This document shows, in pieces, positions 31,801-40,939 of a stretch of DNA of 47,465 bases. This DNA is from a virus, in IMG/VR virus record IMGVR_UViG_3300033144_002169, positions 1 to 47,465 of that record; one strand, 5' to 3'. Positions within the stretch are counted from its first letter, which is position 1. Every line of letters starts with the position of its first letter. The notes below the pieces were generated by a model, which saw nothing but the letters and a program-made list of their open reading frames with translations, was not told where the DNA came from and searched no databases. The translations under genes and the position numbers were made by a program.

Positions 31801-32785
31801 CGAGGAGGAGATACTTCGCCTGCGCACCGAGCAACTGGCGAAGGCCCAGGAGGAGGCGAACCTAGTGGCGAACGGCTCGCTGACCGATGGACTCAAGGAA
31901 GGCTTCATGGAGTTCGCCGAGCAGTTCGGCTCGACGTTCAACGCGGGGATGCAGATAGCTCGCCAGAGCACCGCTGCACTCGCCTCCTTCATTAGCCGGG
32001 AAATTACTGCCGCATTCGACCCCACTGTGGACTCCACCTTGGAGGAGCGGTTCGCGCGGTTCATGCAGTCGGTCGCCAACATCATCCTCCAGCAGCTCAT
32101 CCAAGTCGCCATCGCCAAGGGCATCAAGGAGCTAGGGTTCGCCACAACGAAGGCCGCCACAGAGGCCACTGGTGCAGCCGCTACAGGCGCCGTCGAGATC
32201 GCGACAGCTAAAGCCGTCGCCTTCATCCAGGTCACGACAGCACAGACTATAGCCGCCATCCGCGTTGCGAGCGGGGGTGGAGGTGGTTTAGCACAAGGAG
32301 GACTCGTGCCTAGAGGTTTCGCCAAAGGAGGCATGATCGAGCACGCGACCAAGGCCGCGCAGCCGTTCGCCAGAGGGGGATTCTCGAAACCCTCCCACAT
32401 CCCAGCCTCCGACACGATCCCGGCGTGGCTCACGCCCGGCGAGTTCGTGATGCGGAAATCCGTCGTAGAAAATCTCGGATTGCCCTTGCTTGAGGCCATG
32501 AATGGTGGCAATATGCCTGTCGTGGGCAGCTACAGTGCAGAAGCAGCCGGGCCGAGCACGGGCATGCAGTCCGGCGGACTGGTGGCAGATCAGATCGCAT
32601 CGGCCGCGATCGAGAGAGGCTCTGGCGAAGAAGCCTCCAGCACCGTCGTGGTTCCTGCCATCGTGGCCCGGGACGGGGAAATGGACAAACTCACCGCTGG
32701 CGGCCGCAACGCCATGCTCGCCTTTATGCGAGAGAACGCGGGTAACATCAATTCGCTGCTTGACCGCAGCAACGGCAGAGGATAA
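28871..32785 (+). CDS. tape measure protein
   Basis: 1304 residues, the largest tail gene. Residues 1-215 are basic coiled coil (KEFRDFQKVLKGR..., AKAQRQLTKNTK), then a hydrophobic stretch (LLFTFRRLVGTLAIFTLARKG), long helices, a second hydrophobic region near 560-600 and a GGG-rich linker. The end (DTIPAWLTPGEFVMRKSVVENLGLPLL) is a known tape-measure C-terminal motif. By the lambda ratio (about 0.15 nm per residue) the tail would be near 190-200 nm, an estimate only. The last 28 codons before the final tail are shared with the DUF5664 gene. It controls tail length and channels into the host envelope. Confidence 0.9.
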   Translation: MVDRGGLNYPIRVRDEFSKTTALFRKEIRAAKKEFRDFQKVLKGRKSSAKNIRDQTKATKELAKAQRQLTKNTKAGNKPLSKREKQARETHRANKRLSRSIDQLSKSQKQRERTAIALRNAQNADARREAARLKSLERQAVAERKASNAKNVEFQATRKLNQELFREAVARKQIELLKRQARAQFAAGDFSGGTETLRRSRALEKSLKAQVGSAQKLLFTFRRLVGTLAIFTLARKGVQVFNDLVRAGVKFNDVVANAQLGIAGLVITLGDVRNAQGQSVEATEQLALALGTAREQTAKLRQDSLKTVATFEQLLDTFQVSVGPGLAAGLNLDEVRKLTVDISQAAAALGVPQNQLAEEVRSLLSGTIQARTTRIATALGISNEDVRRLKETGELFDFLEEKFSGFAEAAQKQARTTFSGITTLVKGLVQEVLGEAARPLFQELISLGNELFDNFLSITDAAGNVKPSPEVVAAFQQVFDAIKRTVEAVRELGSGGGGLTLLSATMSAIANTIDFVRGALVQLISVFQTITGASQEFSKFLGISSKNTGAITASVGKWLVNILLIQKALSVIDLKMLKIAARVSAVAVAFFAIAKASEFVLEKIFGVDLGIRDTIELITIGLYSAWIGVTSIVQEVAIKAVNFLANALDTIITAAKNKASSVKGFLNALFGDDKGAQAAAKERLDRELEATNRIADRKAKAALEVAAIELNAKAKQKALEGEIAKVIGDRADENAKGEGFREGFDPKAAAKAAADAAKTFVSTAKRSISDLGASLKEVNDELVLAEQLFSQATRSSGVGGIAGDVESAFDEEEIARAGRLRKIKADLVNVEKEITRLRAIGPEAEGALNSALQDQKLLQVAILNSEEQSLGLARLKAATLAEQELPALREESVLLAAQVAVEAAKTAALKTNAGNRQLALVAAQSSLDLAKSELAATKSKNELELQTLKDRALELGPGAELTSLIKVISALSIRQGFEEEILRLRTEQLAKAQEEANLVANGSLTDGLKEGFMEFAEQFGSTFNAGMQIARQSTAALASFISREITAAFDPTVDSTLEERFARFMQSVANIILQQLIQVAIAKGIKELGFATTKAATEATGAAATGAVEIATAKAVAFIQVTTAQTIAAIRVASGGGGGLAQGGLVPRGFAKGGMIEHATKAAQPFARGGFSKPSHIPASDTIPAWLTPGEFVMRKSVVENLGLPLLEAMNGGNMPVVGSYSAEAAGPSTGMQSGGLVADQIASAAIERGSGEEASSTVVVPAIVARDGEMDKLTAGGRNAMLAFMRENAGNINSLLDRSNGRG
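32678..32761 (+). repeat. dispersed repeat copy B (end of tape measure)
   Basis: Codons for EMDKLTAGGRNAMLAFMRENAGNINSLL, residues 1270-1297 of the tape measure. Matches 16241-16327 closely, including 26 identical bases at the start. Confidence 0.9.
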
Positions 32786-32789
32786 CACC

Positions 32790-33839
32790 ATGGCATGTGT
32801 ATGGATAGAAGGTTTTGAAACACACACCCACGACTCCCAGCTCTCGCGTAAGTACGCGATTGCATCAGGGAGCATTCTTGCTGCGTCTGGGCGCGTGTTT
32901 GGAACCTCTGGACAGATCAGTCAGACGATCTTGCTTACACCCTCGATCGGCGCGACTGACAACACCGTCGTGATCGGCTGGGGCTGTCGCCTTGAGAGCC
33001 ACAACGCAAGTCTCAACAGCGGCAACCAAGGACTATACATCGAGACCGGCACTGAGGAGCAGTTCCACATCGAGCTGGAGTCCGACTCTGGCCTCGGCTT
33101 CCGATGGCTGCTCAAGAGCGGAGCCACGACCATAGATACGTCAAGCTACTTCGACTTTGGCGTATGGCACTACTTCGAGGTGAAAGCCACAGTCCGCACA
33201 GGCGTCAATGGCGCTTACGAGCTGCGCCACAACGGCGTGCTTGAAATGAGCGGCTCTGGCATGGACATGGCCGAAAACGGCACAGACGGCTGGGACATCT
33301 TCGGGTTCCGCTACACCTCGTTCAGTAGTGGGCTCCTGTACGATGATATGTACATTCTCAACGGCACGGGCTCGAAGAACAACGACTTCCTCGACCCGTC
33401 CATCGTCGAGGGCCTGCTCCCGAGCGCGGACGGCGACGACACTCAGTGGACGCTGGACACAGGTGGTGTGGCGAACTGGTCCCAGGTCGATGATAGCGCA
33501 ATCAGTGCGCCCGACGATTTCTCCGGGGGAGGAATCAACTACTCAGACACGAACGGCAACCGCGACCTGTACGAGTTCATGGATCTCCAGCAGATCACCG
33601 GCACGATCCACGCGGTACAGGTTGGCACGCAGCTCGCCATGAACACCCCAGGCACGCGCACTGTGAAGACCAAGTACAAGGACCCTGACACGACTCTAGC
33701 GGACGGAGCATCGCACGTCGTGGACTCACCGGCCTACGACGAGTTCACAGAGGTCTTCGACGACAACCCGGCCAGCGCTACAACCTGGGATGTCGCCGAC
33801 ATCGACGACGGGCAGTTCGGCGTAGAGGTGGTGAGCTAA
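32790..33839 (+). CDS. minor tail protein with lectin-like beta-sandwich (paralogue 1)
   Basis: 349 residues from ATG 32790. MACVWIEGFETH... opens a domain that looks like a concanavalin/LamG-type fold (VIGWGCRLES, FGVWHYFEVKATVRTGVNGAYELRHNGV), followed by GTGSKNNDFLDPSIVEGLLPSADGDDTQWTLD and a second beta segment. It shares this plan with the next gene. Carbohydrate or protein contact at the tail tip is inferred. It ends in a TAATG overlap with its paralogue. Confidence 0.65.
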   Translation: MACVWIEGFETHTHDSQLSRKYAIASGSILAASGRVFGTSGQISQTILLTPSIGATDNTVVIGWGCRLESHNASLNSGNQGLYIETGTEEQFHIELESDSGLGFRWLLKSGATTIDTSSYFDFGVWHYFEVKATVRTGVNGAYELRHNGVLEMSGSGMDMAENGTDGWDIFGFRYTSFSSGLLYDDMYILNGTGSKNNDFLDPSIVEGLLPSADGDDTQWTLDTGGVANWSQVDDSAISAPDDFSGGGINYSDTNGNRDLYEFMDLQQITGTIHAVQVGTQLAMNTPGTRTVKTKYKDPDTTLADGASHVVDSPAYDEFTEVFDDNPASATTWDVADIDDGQFGVEVVS

Positions 33840-35005
33840 TGGCACTCCGATGGCTTGAGGGCTTTGAAGGCGCGAACAACAACGAGACCGTACACGGGCG
33901 TATCTACTCCAACGTCCCGACGACCGCGAGCACCCCGCAGGACGGGGCCTCGTCCTCTGTGGACGAGGCGTACAGCGACGACAACTCGTTCCTGACGACC
34001 AACGCGCTCGTGGCTCCCGTGCAGAACTCGTGGATCATAGGCTTCGCATTCCGGCCCGCCCACGGCACCACAATCAACAATCCCGACGTGCCTTACGTCG
34101 CGATGGAGAACACGGACGGCGAGCAGATTCGCATTGAGTTCCTGCAATCCAACCCCGCCATCTCGAAGCCGGGAGGCATCTACTACCGACTGCGCATCAT
34201 GCGCGGTGCCGTGGAGATTGCGACCAGCGACCAAGCCTTCAACCTCGAAGGCGCGCTCGTAGTCGAAGGATGGTGCTACTTCGAGTTCAAAATCACTATT
34301 GACAACTCCGTGGGAGCGGTCGAGGGTCGCTACCGCTGGATTCAGAAGCCCTCGCGCCAAGCGGGAGGCGTACACACCACCCTGACCTGGGATGCTGCCG
34401 TGTCGGGCATCGACACGCAGAACCAGACCAGTGCCGGGGGCGACCGCTTCACCCTAAACACCAACTCAGGCAACGCGGGCAACCAAACGGCGTGGGACGA
34501 CATCTACGTCTGCGACTCGACAGGCTCGAAGAACAACGACTTCCTCGGCAAAATCATCATTCAGAAGCACTCCCTGCCGGACGGCGCGGGCGGCGAGGGC
34601 GACACGACCGACTGGGATCTGGTCACGGCCACGAGCACGGGAGACGCCTGGGAGGAGCCTCACAACACGAACGAGGACGACGAGCGCACCACGAGCGCCA
34701 CGACCAGCCAGATCCACCTCGGTGCGTATGACCCTCTCCCGGACCTGATCTCGGGCGCTCCCATCATCGGTGTCCGCAAGGACATTCACGGGCGCATGGA
34801 GACGACAGGCTCTCTTGATATCGGCCACATGTGGCGGAAGACGACGGTGCCGTCCGGGCAAATCGAGAGCGGCACCGCGCTCACCGTGGACAGCACGACC
34901 ATAGTGGCGAACACCGTCATCGCCGAGGACGACCCCAACACCGCTACGACCTGGGTGAACGCGGACCTGGATACGTACCAGTACGGCGTCAAGAACAACG
35001 GCTAG
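33839..35005 (+). CDS. minor tail protein (paralogue 2 of the preceding gene)
   Basis: 388 residues starting in a TAATG overlap. It repeats the preceding gene's plan: MALRWLEGFEG, WCYFEFKITIDNSVGAVEGRYRW, DDIYVCDSTGSKNNDFLGK, GDTTDWDL, and the closing DPNTATTWVNADLDTYQYGV (compare NPASATTWDVADIDDGQFGV). Divergence is large, so the duplication is old. Such tandem structural genes often diversify host contact. It is probably part of the distal tail. Confidence 0.65.
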   Translation: MALRWLEGFEGANNNETVHGRIYSNVPTTASTPQDGASSSVDEAYSDDNSFLTTNALVAPVQNSWIIGFAFRPAHGTTINNPDVPYVAMENTDGEQIRIEFLQSNPAISKPGGIYYRLRIMRGAVEIATSDQAFNLEGALVVEGWCYFEFKITIDNSVGAVEGRYRWIQKPSRQAGGVHTTLTWDAAVSGIDTQNQTSAGGDRFTLNTNSGNAGNQTAWDDIYVCDSTGSKNNDFLGKIIIQKHSLPDGAGGEGDTTDWDLVTATSTGDAWEEPHNTNEDDERTTSATTSQIHLGAYDPLPDLISGAPIIGVRKDIHGRMETTGSLDIGHMWRKTTVPSGQIESGTALTVDSTTIVANTVIAEDDPNTATTWVNADLDTYQYGVKNNG

Positions 35006-35020
35006 CGGGAGACCGGAGGC

Positions 35021-36661
35021 ATGGCCCAAGTCAACATCACGCGGCAGAACGTCGAAGTCGTCGGAGAACAAGGTGACGTCGATAGCGTGTCCCGCCAGGA
35101 CATCCAAGTCGCCGCTGACTTCGAGGCCACCGCACAGGTGAACGTCACGCGCCAAGCGCTCGAAGTGCTTGCGCCAGAGCCCGACTGCACCGCGATGTCC
35201 CGCCAGGACATCCAAGTCGCCGCTGACTTCGGGGCCACCGCACAGGTGAACGTCACGCGCCAAGCGCTCGAAGTGCTGGCCTCGCCTGATGCCGAGAGCG
35301 CGATGTCCCGCCAGGACATCCAAGTCGCCGCTGACTTCGGGGCCACCGCACAGGTGAACGTCACGAGGCAGTCCTTGGAGTGCCTCGCGAGGGCGGGGGT
35401 CCGCCCGGTCGTCCCAATTCCGCTGGTGGACGACGTGCATATCTTCCTCCACAACTGGGCGACCAAGGCCAAGATGAGAACTTCGTTCAGGACCGACGTG
35501 GTTACTTCGCCCGACTCGGGCGCGGAGTCCCGCCGTGGCCTGAACGTCAAGCCGTTCCGCGTGCTCGACTTGGAGTGGTTGGTCTCCCCTGGTAGCGGCC
35601 TGGAACTGGCCGACTTGGAGCGCCTGGAGGTCTTCCTGCGCCGCATGACGGATCAACGCTTCCAGGTCCCGATCTACATGGATCAGCAAGAGTTGGACGC
35701 TAGCTACACCACGAGCGATTCGACGATCTTCCTGCCCACGAACGAAGGTCGCTTTTTCCCTGGCGCGCGCATCGGCGTCGTTCTGCTCGACGCCGCCAAC
35801 CAGGTCTCCGACTTCGCGTTCTACAACATCAGGTTGATGGAGAACGACCGCATCAAAATCGACGGCACGCTGGGTAGGAGCATCCCCGCAGGCTCGTACG
35901 TCTTCCCCATTATGGACTGCGAAGTACAGCTCGAAGTGGGTGGCAGATACCTCACCGCTCGCACGGCTTCCATCAAAATCTCTGCTGTCGAGGTCCCGGG
36001 CGCGTCGCAGCTCCCTCCTCTCAGGACGGACCTCCCGACCGACGCACCGCTAGCGCACGACGGCCGCCCAGTCTGGTTCGAGCAACCTGACTGGTCCAAA
36101 GGCGTCACCAAAGGGCGTAGTCGCCAGGGCAACCGCTCCAGCGAGGGCCGCGCGGACTTCGTGAGCGTCGAGGGCGACCGCTCCCGTCAAACCCACAGCT
36201 TCGAGATCAGCGGTAGCCGTTCCGATATGTGGAAGGCCCTGGAGTTCTTCGAGACCCGCCGGGGTCGCCTACGGAGCTTCTGGCACATCGACCAAGACCA
36301 ATACTTCGAGACGGTGGACATCGACACGGTTGTCGGCCAGTTCGTCAGTGTCTCCGAGATCGGCGACGTTGCGGACACGCAAGAGGAGTTCAACGGCGAG
36401 GCTGTAGGCATAGTACTCACAGACGGCACCCACATCGTACGCGGTGTGTCCAGCATCCTCGCGAGCGTTACCGTCTTCCGCATCGCGACGACCTCCCCGT
36501 TCCAGACCGGGCTGACGGCCGCCGACGTGCAGCGCTGCGCCCGCGCACGGCTAGTACGCTTCGACAAGGACGAGTTCGTCGAGACGTGGACGCACACAGG
36601 CCACTGTACGGCAGGCATCGACCTCATCGAAGTGCTCAACGAAACCGACTTCACTATCTAG
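35021..36661 (+). CDS. distal tail protein with N-terminal SRQDIQVAADF repeats
   Basis: 546 residues from ATG 35021. The first ~125 residues are three near-identical 36-residue repeats (SRQDIQVAADFGATAQVNVTRQALEVLA...) after a half repeat. The rest is a beta-rich structural domain resembling phage distal-tail or hub proteins (DLEWLVSPGSGLELADLERLEVFLRRM..., IDGTLGRSIPAGSYVFPIMDCEVQLEV, WKALEFFETRRGRLRSFWHID). It lies just before the DUF2163 and NlpC/P60 genes, the position of DUF2460-like genes in gene transfer agents. Its N-terminal repeat array may vary in copy number among relatives. Confidence 0.6.
   Translation: MAQVNITRQNVEVVGEQGDVDSVSRQDIQVAADFEATAQVNVTRQALEVLAPEPDCTAMSRQDIQVAADFGATAQVNVTRQALEVLASPDAESAMSRQDIQVAADFGATAQVNVTRQSLECLARAGVRPVVPIPLVDDVHIFLHNWATKAKMRTSFRTDVVTSPDSGAESRRGLNVKPFRVLDLEWLVSPGSGLELADLERLEVFLRRMTDQRFQVPIYMDQQELDASYTTSDSTIFLPTNEGRFFPGARIGVVLLDAANQVSDFAFYNIRLMENDRIKIDGTLGRSIPAGSYVFPIMDCEVQLEVGGRYLTARTASIKISAVEVPGASQLPPLRTDLPTDAPLAHDGRPVWFEQPDWSKGVTKGRSRQGNRSSEGRADFVSVEGDRSRQTHSFEISGSRSDMWKALEFFETRRGRLRSFWHIDQDQYFETVDIDTVVGQFVSVSEIGDVADTQEEFNGEAVGIVLTDGTHIVRGVSSILASVTVFRIATTSPFQTGLTAADVQRCARARLVRFDKDEFVETWTHTGHCTAGIDLIEVLNETDFTI
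35090..35413 (+). repeat. three tandem 108-bp coding repeats
   Basis: Units start at 35090, 35198 and 35306. The first ~80 bases of each are nearly identical (for example TCCCGCCAGGACATCCAAGT begins each), the last ~25 vary. In-frame length keeps the reading frame for any copy number. Confidence 0.9.
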
Positions 36662-36670
36662 GAGACAACT

Positions 36671-37507
36671 ATGGTAAAAGCATACGCACGCCCTGAGAAG
36701 GAGGGTTTCGTCCTCGTGACATTCTTCTATGGCACTGACCTGGGCACGCAAGCCAAGTACACCGACTGGGACCAGCCTTTCCTAGGGCACACGTCCGAGC
36801 CTCGGATGTCGCTGTCAATCCCAGAGAACACAGGCACGTTCGACAAGCGCGAGCTGAGAATCATCCTCCCTATGGACATCTTCACGACGCGCGCATCGAG
36901 TGGCGTTCCTCACTCACCAATGTACGTCAAGATCGCAGAGTTGACGCAGGGCCTTTCCACTGGGGACCAGTCCTCGCAAAAGGTTCTCTACTCTGGTCGC
37001 GTCATCCGCACGACGCGCAACTACCAGGGTATAAACAACAAAGTAGGCTTCTTCTGTCTGCCGATCAAGTCGCGCCTCGACGTGTCTATGGGCCTGCCCT
37101 GCAATCACCACTGTGCCTGGACCTTATTCAAGGGTGGGTGCGGTCGCGCGCCGGTTAGCATCACCTCCGAGATCGTCTCTGCGGACGGCACGGAAATCAC
37201 CGTGACGGACATCGCGATCACGACACCAGGCTCGGTCGACGCCTTCTACTGGAAGCGGGGCTACCTGCTGAAAGACGGGCTCCGCATCTCCATCCGCGAA
37301 TACAACGGCGCGACAGACACGAGCAAGCTCTACATGGCGCGCCCGGTCCCGGACGACTGGGTTGGAGGCACCAACGACATCCAGTTCATCCCCGGCTGCG
37401 ACAAGACCATCGAGACATGCCGCTCCCGCTGGAACGCCGAGCAATACTTCATGGGCCTCGGCTACGCCATACCCTCCTACTCCCCTAACTTCGAGACGCC
37501 CTCATGA
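36671..37507 (+). CDS. DUF2163 / BR0599-family tail protein
   Basis: 278 residues from ATG 36671, with GGAG upstream. Cysteine-rich signatures LPCNHHCAWTLFKGGCGR (about 143-160) and FIPGCDKTIETCRSRWN...FMGLGYAIPSYSPNF (about 240-274) match the DUF2163/BR0599 family, one of three proteins that sit at the tail tip of gene transfer agents and related siphoviruses. The cysteines probably bind an Fe-S cluster or zinc, as reported for related hub proteins. It overlaps the NlpC/P60 gene by ATGA. Confidence 0.75.
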   Translation: MVKAYARPEKEGFVLVTFFYGTDLGTQAKYTDWDQPFLGHTSEPRMSLSIPENTGTFDKRELRIILPMDIFTTRASSGVPHSPMYVKIAELTQGLSTGDQSSQKVLYSGRVIRTTRNYQGINNKVGFFCLPIKSRLDVSMGLPCNHHCAWTLFKGGCGRAPVSITSEIVSADGTEITVTDIAITTPGSVDAFYWKRGYLLKDGLRISIREYNGATDTSKLYMARPVPDDWVGGTNDIQFIPGCDKTIETCRSRWNAEQYFMGLGYAIPSYSPNFETPS

Positions 37508-38043
37508 CCACGCGCATCTACAGCCCGCAGCTCGTGTGGACCAGAGGCAAGATCGGCGACGTTGCGCTCGATGCGCTCGACCGCTGCCTCTATGCGTGGC
37601 TCAACACACCTTACGAGTCGGGCCAGAGCTTCATCCAGCGCGGCGCTGACTGCACGGGCGCTGTCTTCGGCGTTATAGACTCGATCGACGGGCGCGCACG
37701 CATGGAGCCCGCTGGGTTCCCTCACGACGGCTCCTTGCACGACCGCGCAGGTGCCATCGCCACGGTGCGTGAGATCATGCGTCGCTATTCGCCCTGCCAC
37801 AAGGTCGAGGCTGCGGACAACCGGCTCTATTACGTCGAGCCCGGCGACATCGTGGTGACGGGAATGCCTGGAGGCGGGCCGGGCCACGTCGAGATCGTAG
37901 GCGCACGTCCGAACGAGCTTTGGCACGCACAACCGTCCCCTGGATTCCATCAGGGTGGCTGGTCATTCTTGGAACAACAGATTCTCTACGCGGTCTTCCG
38001 CAGCGATGATAAATACAGGTGGGGGCACCAATGCAACGAGTAG
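37504..38043 (+). CDS. NlpC/P60 tail cysteine peptidase
   Basis: 179 residues. The catalytic set is visible: C50 in RGADCTGAVFG, H128 in GPGHVEIVG and a following H141. The family cuts peptidoglycan stem peptides; in tail operons it opens a hole in the wall during entry (as GTA gp14 or lambda gpK-like). No signal peptide. It overlaps the DUF2163 gene and the tail-tip gene. This is the only clear wall hydrolase in the window. Confidence 0.8.
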   Translation: MTTRIYSPQLVWTRGKIGDVALDALDRCLYAWLNTPYESGQSFIQRGADCTGAVFGVIDSIDGRARMEPAGFPHDGSLHDRAGAIATVREIMRRYSPCHKVEAADNRLYYVEPGDIVVTGMPGGGPGHVEIVGARPNELWHAQPSPGFHQGGWSFLEQQILYAVFRSDDKYRWGHQCNE

Positions 38044-40922
38044 CACAATGGCTTTGGCGTCGCGTGGACGACGTGACGTACAACTGGAACTGCAACCGGC
38101 CGCGCTTTTGGCAGAAGGTCGCGTTGGGTGCTAGCGTTCTCACCGCTGGTTGCATCCTCCAGTTCGGCGAGCCCAGCCCGGAGCCCGGCCCCGATCGGCC
38201 CCAGGTGGCATGGGTCCAGCTCGCTATCCTGGTTGTCTCGGTCGGCCTGTCCATCATCGCCGGGCAGATGCTCGCGGATAAGTCGGACTCACCTCTCGCT
38301 ACCGACAAGCCTACCACCTTGTCAGTTCGAGGCTCCTACACACCCTGGCAAGTCGGCATCCGCCGCGTCGGCCCGGTGTTCTGCTGGGCAGGCGACCGCG
38401 AGATCCGCAAGGAGGAGGGGGAAGGGGGAGGTAAGGGTGGTGGCGATCCACCCGAAGTAGATGTCTACTACGAGGCTGGCTGGCACGTCCTCGGCATAGG
38501 GCCGATATTCGCGCTTCACTCCATCATCCAGGCAGGCGAGACGATCTTCACCGGCCCGATCTCGATTGAGTCCCACCCGAGCGGCACGACCGTCGATCTG
38601 GGCAAGGAAGGCGTCTTCACGATCTACTGGGGCGAGCCCTCGCAGCCGACGAACTCGTTCCTCGGCAACGCCAACCGCGTAGGCATCACGAGCCGCTGGC
38701 CGCACGCCTGTTACGTCGTGTGGAACAAGAAGCGACTGCTCGGGGAGACCTGGAGCATCCTCGACTACGTTACGGAGCGCCGTCCGAGCTACACGGACCT
38801 CACAGAGTCAGATGGGTGGTATACTCCTAACAACACGCTAAGTGGCGACCCGGACACCGTGGTTGACGTGCTCGCGAGCGCCGACGAGGACACCGGCTAC
38901 ATTCAGGTCGATGGCGACCGCTCCTCGACCTACAGGCCGACGTTCGGCATCGAACTGACTGGCGTGGGTATGCCAAACGGTGCCTACGAAGTGCTGCGCA
39001 CGGAAGCCGTCTCGGTCTACGTGAGCGGCTCGCCCCCGTACGAAAAATACGGCACCCAAACGCGCATCTTCCTCCAAGAAGGCACGCTAGGAGCGACCGC
39101 GACCGGCACGGTGGAGGCTCGCGTGGATGATGAGTCGGACGGCGCGAACATCGCGCACCTCATGGGCGAGCTGCTGTTCGCTGACTGGCCCCTTGGACTC
39201 CAGCTCGACCCAAACCACACCGCAGAATCGTGGGACCTGGACTCGCTCGAAGACCTGGGCGTCGAGGCCGAGGCCGCAGACTGGCGCGCATCCATCCTTG
39301 GTACGCAAGGTGAGACCGCCGAGGCCATGCTAGGCTCGATGCTCCAAGATCACGGCACAATGCTGCCGATCGACACCAAGACGGGTAAGATGCTGTTCCA
39401 GCGCGTCCGCTTCCCTACTGGCATACTCTCCGCGTTCGTGGAAGATATCTATGCAGACCGCTTCCCTGAGATAGACACCGTTCACGGCGAGCAGCCGGTG
39501 GACCGACTCATCTTCTCGTTCAGCGACCGAGAGAACTTCTACGGCGACATGACTATCGCCGTGGACGACGACGGGCAGGCTGGCTTCTCCGAGCACCAAC
39601 GAGCGCGCAAGGTCCCGATCGTCAGCACGACGCTGTTCTCCACGGCTGCCAAGCTCGCCGAGCTGCGGTCGCCCGAGGAACTCGCACCAGGCGCGCAGTA
39701 CCGTTTAGACGCATCGCGCGAAGCCCGCGACTTGCTCCCTGGACAGGCGATCACCGCCGAGGGCTTCGACGAAGTGCTCCGCGTGGTAGAAGTCTCGGTG
39801 GACCCACTCTCCGAGCGGGTCGAGCTGAAAGTCATCCCGGACTTCTACGGCGTCCCGCTGTCCGAATTCGTGACGGGCCAGGGTGGCCTGCCCGGCACGC
39901 CCCGAGCCCCGGAGATTGACGAGGCGTTCGCCTACGTCGAGATCCCGGAACAAACCCTCGGCTCACCCTTCCCGGCGACGCAGTACGTCATAGTGCCTCG
40001 CATCCGCAACCACGACCAGATCAGCTTCTCGACGATCCACTTCTCGGCCGACGACACGACCTACATGGTCAAAGGCAACGACCCGAACGTGCAGACAGGC
40101 GGCACGCTGCTGACGGCGCTCGCTGCGGACGGGCCGACGTACGAGGCGCAGTCGGTGGACTTCACAGAGCTGGGGCCGGACAACGCGGCGGTGCAGGACT
40201 TCTCTGCGGACCTGACGAGCTGGGGCCTCGGGCGGCAGCTAGCGGTCCTCGTCTCGGAGGCTGGCACGGAAATCTGCTTCTTGCAGAAGTCCACCATCAC
40301 GGGCGTCTCTACTCGTCGCCTGGACGGGCTCCTGCGCGCTCGCTACGACACGCGCAAGCTCGCGCACCCGGTCGGCACGGTGGTCTACATCCGATCCGGA
40401 TTCACGTCGATCACGGAGTTCACGGACGGACTGCTGGAACCCACGCTCCCGCTCTACGTCAAGTCCCAGCCGGGCACGAGTGCCGGGCAGGTCAACCTGT
40501 CGGCTGTCCAGAACTACGGCGCTGCGCTCGTGGGCAAAGGTCAGGTGCCTATTGCGCCCGACTACGTTCATGTCAAGGCCCCTTACCCGACTGTCCCGGC
40601 CTACGAGGCTGGGGACGACATCACGATTGGCTGGGCCATCTCGACAGGCACCCCCCACACCGGAGCTGGCGGGCAGTCGTCCGGCGTCATCACGGGGATT
40701 GCTGAGATCCCAGGCTCAGTGCAGATCGAGTTTCTCACGACACTCGACTTGGTGAAGCGCACGGTCTTGGTGGATCCGTCCGCCACAGACACCTACGCCT
40801 ACAGCAACGCCGACATCATCGCAGACTTCGGTTTCGAGGCGTCCATGCACGTTCGTGTCAGGCATGTCGCGAACGGGCACGTCTCTCCGGTGAGCCCTAC
40901 GCTCACCATCTCGAAAATCTAA
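38031..40922 (+). CDS. tail tip / host specificity protein (GTA gp15 - lambda J-like)
   Basis: 963 residues from ATG 38031, preceded by AGGTGGGGG; GTG 38019 is an alternative. Two hydrophobic stretches (about 29-44 and 60-80) precede a large beta-rich body. TPWQVGIRRVGPVFCWAG and the VDVYYEAGWHVLGIGPIFALHSIIQAGE segment are typical of J/gp15 hub proteins. An internal LTAGC resembles a lipobox but lies too far in to be a signal. It should form the tip that recognises the host and holds the peptidase. It is the largest tip gene, just before the small fibre-like gene. Confidence 0.75.
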   Translation: MQRVAQWLWRRVDDVTYNWNCNRPRFWQKVALGASVLTAGCILQFGEPSPEPGPDRPQVAWVQLAILVVSVGLSIIAGQMLADKSDSPLATDKPTTLSVRGSYTPWQVGIRRVGPVFCWAGDREIRKEEGEGGGKGGGDPPEVDVYYEAGWHVLGIGPIFALHSIIQAGETIFTGPISIESHPSGTTVDLGKEGVFTIYWGEPSQPTNSFLGNANRVGITSRWPHACYVVWNKKRLLGETWSILDYVTERRPSYTDLTESDGWYTPNNTLSGDPDTVVDVLASADEDTGYIQVDGDRSSTYRPTFGIELTGVGMPNGAYEVLRTEAVSVYVSGSPPYEKYGTQTRIFLQEGTLGATATGTVEARVDDESDGANIAHLMGELLFADWPLGLQLDPNHTAESWDLDSLEDLGVEAEAADWRASILGTQGETAEAMLGSMLQDHGTMLPIDTKTGKMLFQRVRFPTGILSAFVEDIYADRFPEIDTVHGEQPVDRLIFSFSDRENFYGDMTIAVDDDGQAGFSEHQRARKVPIVSTTLFSTAAKLAELRSPEELAPGAQYRLDASREARDLLPGQAITAEGFDEVLRVVEVSVDPLSERVELKVIPDFYGVPLSEFVTGQGGLPGTPRAPEIDEAFAYVEIPEQTLGSPFPATQYVIVPRIRNHDQISFSTIHFSADDTTYMVKGNDPNVQTGGTLLTALAADGPTYEAQSVDFTELGPDNAAVQDFSADLTSWGLGRQLAVLVSEAGTEICFLQKSTITGVSTRRLDGLLRARYDTRKLAHPVGTVVYIRSGFTSITEFTDGLLEPTLPLYVKSQPGTSAGQVNLSAVQNYGAALVGKGQVPIAPDYVHVKAPYPTVPAYEAGDDITIGWAISTGTPHTGAGGQSSGVITGIAEIPGSVQIEFLTTLDLVKRTVLVDPSATDTYAYSNADIIADFGFEASMHVRVRHVANGHVSPVSPTLTISKI

Positions 40923-40939
40923 CGCCAGGAGGCAACCCA

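Noticed and set aside
38140-38155. Lipobox LTAGC in the tail-tip protein
   Set aside because: It lies about 40 residues in, after a long charged N-terminus, unlike a real lipoprotein signal.
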